Assembly (NCBI GenBank): GCA_964345035.1
Contig: CAYFPO010000001.1
Span: 1-64,000, forward strand
DNA: 64,000 nucleotides
Direction: 5' to 3'
Origin: CAYFPO01 sp964345035
GTDB lineage: Bacteria; Fidelibacterota; Marinisomatia; SCGC-AAA003-L08; GCA-002704045
Shown here in pieces: positions 63,646 to 64,000 of the stretch. The notes below the pieces were generated by a model. That model was not told the DNA's origin, ran no database searches, and saw only the letters and a list, made by a program, of their open reading frames with translations. A program made the position numbers and the translations under genes. Each line of letters opens with the position of its first letter. The first letter of the stretch is position 1.

Positions 63646-64000
63646 CTTCAGCAGCAGAATTTTCCGGGATTTTGTTTCTTGTTCTGCTTTTACCTGAACA
63701 AAATAAATTCCTGATGCCATTTCTTCTGCATTCCACTGGAGATGGTAATCACCTGACACCTGGTTACCTTCAAAAATGACATCACTCAAATTACCAAAAA
63801 TATCAAAAATTGATACTGTCACAAATGTATTTTCGGGCAGCGAGTAATGAATATTCGTAATGGGATTAAATGGATTTGGATAGCTGGGATATAAAGTAAA
63901 TTCCTCAGGAATTACAATATCAACTAAATTTAAAACATCATTGGTGACAGAATTTGAATATCCACTTTCATTACCATTATGATCTACAGCGGTAATTGTA
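63643..64000 (-). CDS. C-terminal part of a third secreted protein with sorting domain
   Basis: The last 118 codons are in view; the gene enters from the right edge. The end of an FN3 domain (AVDHNGNESGYSNS) is followed by the C-terminal sorting domain: EEFTLYPSYPNPFNPITNIH, SIFDIFGNLSDVIFEG, LQWNAEEMASGIYFVQVKA and final RKILLLK, matching that of the 7788 gene. It marks another protein secreted through the type IX-like route. Enzyme content upstream is out of view. Confidence 0.85.
   Translation of the reverse strand, partial: TITAVDHNGNESGYSNSVTNDVLNLVDIVIPEEFTLYPSYPNPFNPITNIHYSLPENTFVTVSIFDIFGNLSDVIFEGNQVSGDYHLQWNAEEMASGIYFVQVKAEQETKSRKILLLK

Noticed and set aside
1..64000. CRISPR array, prophage, rRNA or integrase-associated island
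   Set aside because: No regularly spaced short repeats with unique spacers, no phage structural genes, no rRNA; the only mobile trace is the IS110 remnant. The giant-gene repeats are in-frame protein modules.

Overview
The window is one AT-rich bacterial chromosomal segment, probably from the FCB superphylum and most likely a Marinimicrobia/SAR406-like (Neomarinimicrobiota) or related marine heterotroph. The pointers are three very large or partial secreted proteins with the YPNPFNP-type C-terminal sorting domain, SecA of the long FCB form, cohesin-like and dockerin modules, an aerobic chain with a b6-type bc complex and a CuA oxidase, and several upstream boxes of the Bacteroidota form TAnnTTTG. 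The phylum is inferred from gene content; no marker phylogeny was possible.

Layout. 1-14804 (minus): two paralogous giant secreted multidomain proteins (the first runs off the left edge) made of cohesin-like, FN3, Cys/Asp-rich and Notch/LNR-like modules. 14943-24894 (minus): a tight operon phoH - thiolase - 3-hydroxyacyl-CoA dehydrogenase - acyl-CoA dehydrogenase - leucine dehydrogenase - nusB - secA - cystathionine gamma-synthase/lyase. 25072-31142 (minus): TerC-like protein, aspS, an outer-membrane/TPR protein and a Na+/solute symporter. 31253-35622: a receiver-fused PEP-synthase-like protein and, convergent to it, NADP-type glutamate dehydrogenase. 35732-41078 (plus): a TetR repressor with two operators, an RND exporter, a LolA-like protein and a MATE pump. 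41112-44595: accessory patch with a dockerin-bearing secreted hydrolase, an SDR, a broken IS110-family element and an orphan dockerin tail. 44596-48297: porin, transglutaminase-like protein and HtrA/DegQ protease. 48329-56940: cytochrome c oxidase cluster (cox1-4, ctaB, ctaA, DUF420, a cupredoxin-like protein, small membrane proteins). 57012-63374 (minus): a complete unusual bc complex (HEAT protein, Rieske, cyt b6, subunit IV, octaheme cytochrome c). 63539-64000: tRNA-Leu(TAG) and the C-terminus of a third sorted secreted protein.

How it fits together. Quinol oxidised by the Rieske/b6/octaheme complex would feed the CuA-type oxidase. The octaheme cytochrome and CoxB, otherwise unrelated, end in almost the same acidic-Trp tail, which suggests they work together. 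Leucine dehydrogenase and the acyl-CoA genes suggest growth on amino acids. The export machinery (SecA, HtrA, the sorting domains) serves a large investment in surface proteins. The most interesting possibility is a cohesin/dockerin surface assembly: scaffold-like giants with at least 7-8 cohesin-like modules each, and dockerin-tagged proteins in the same window.
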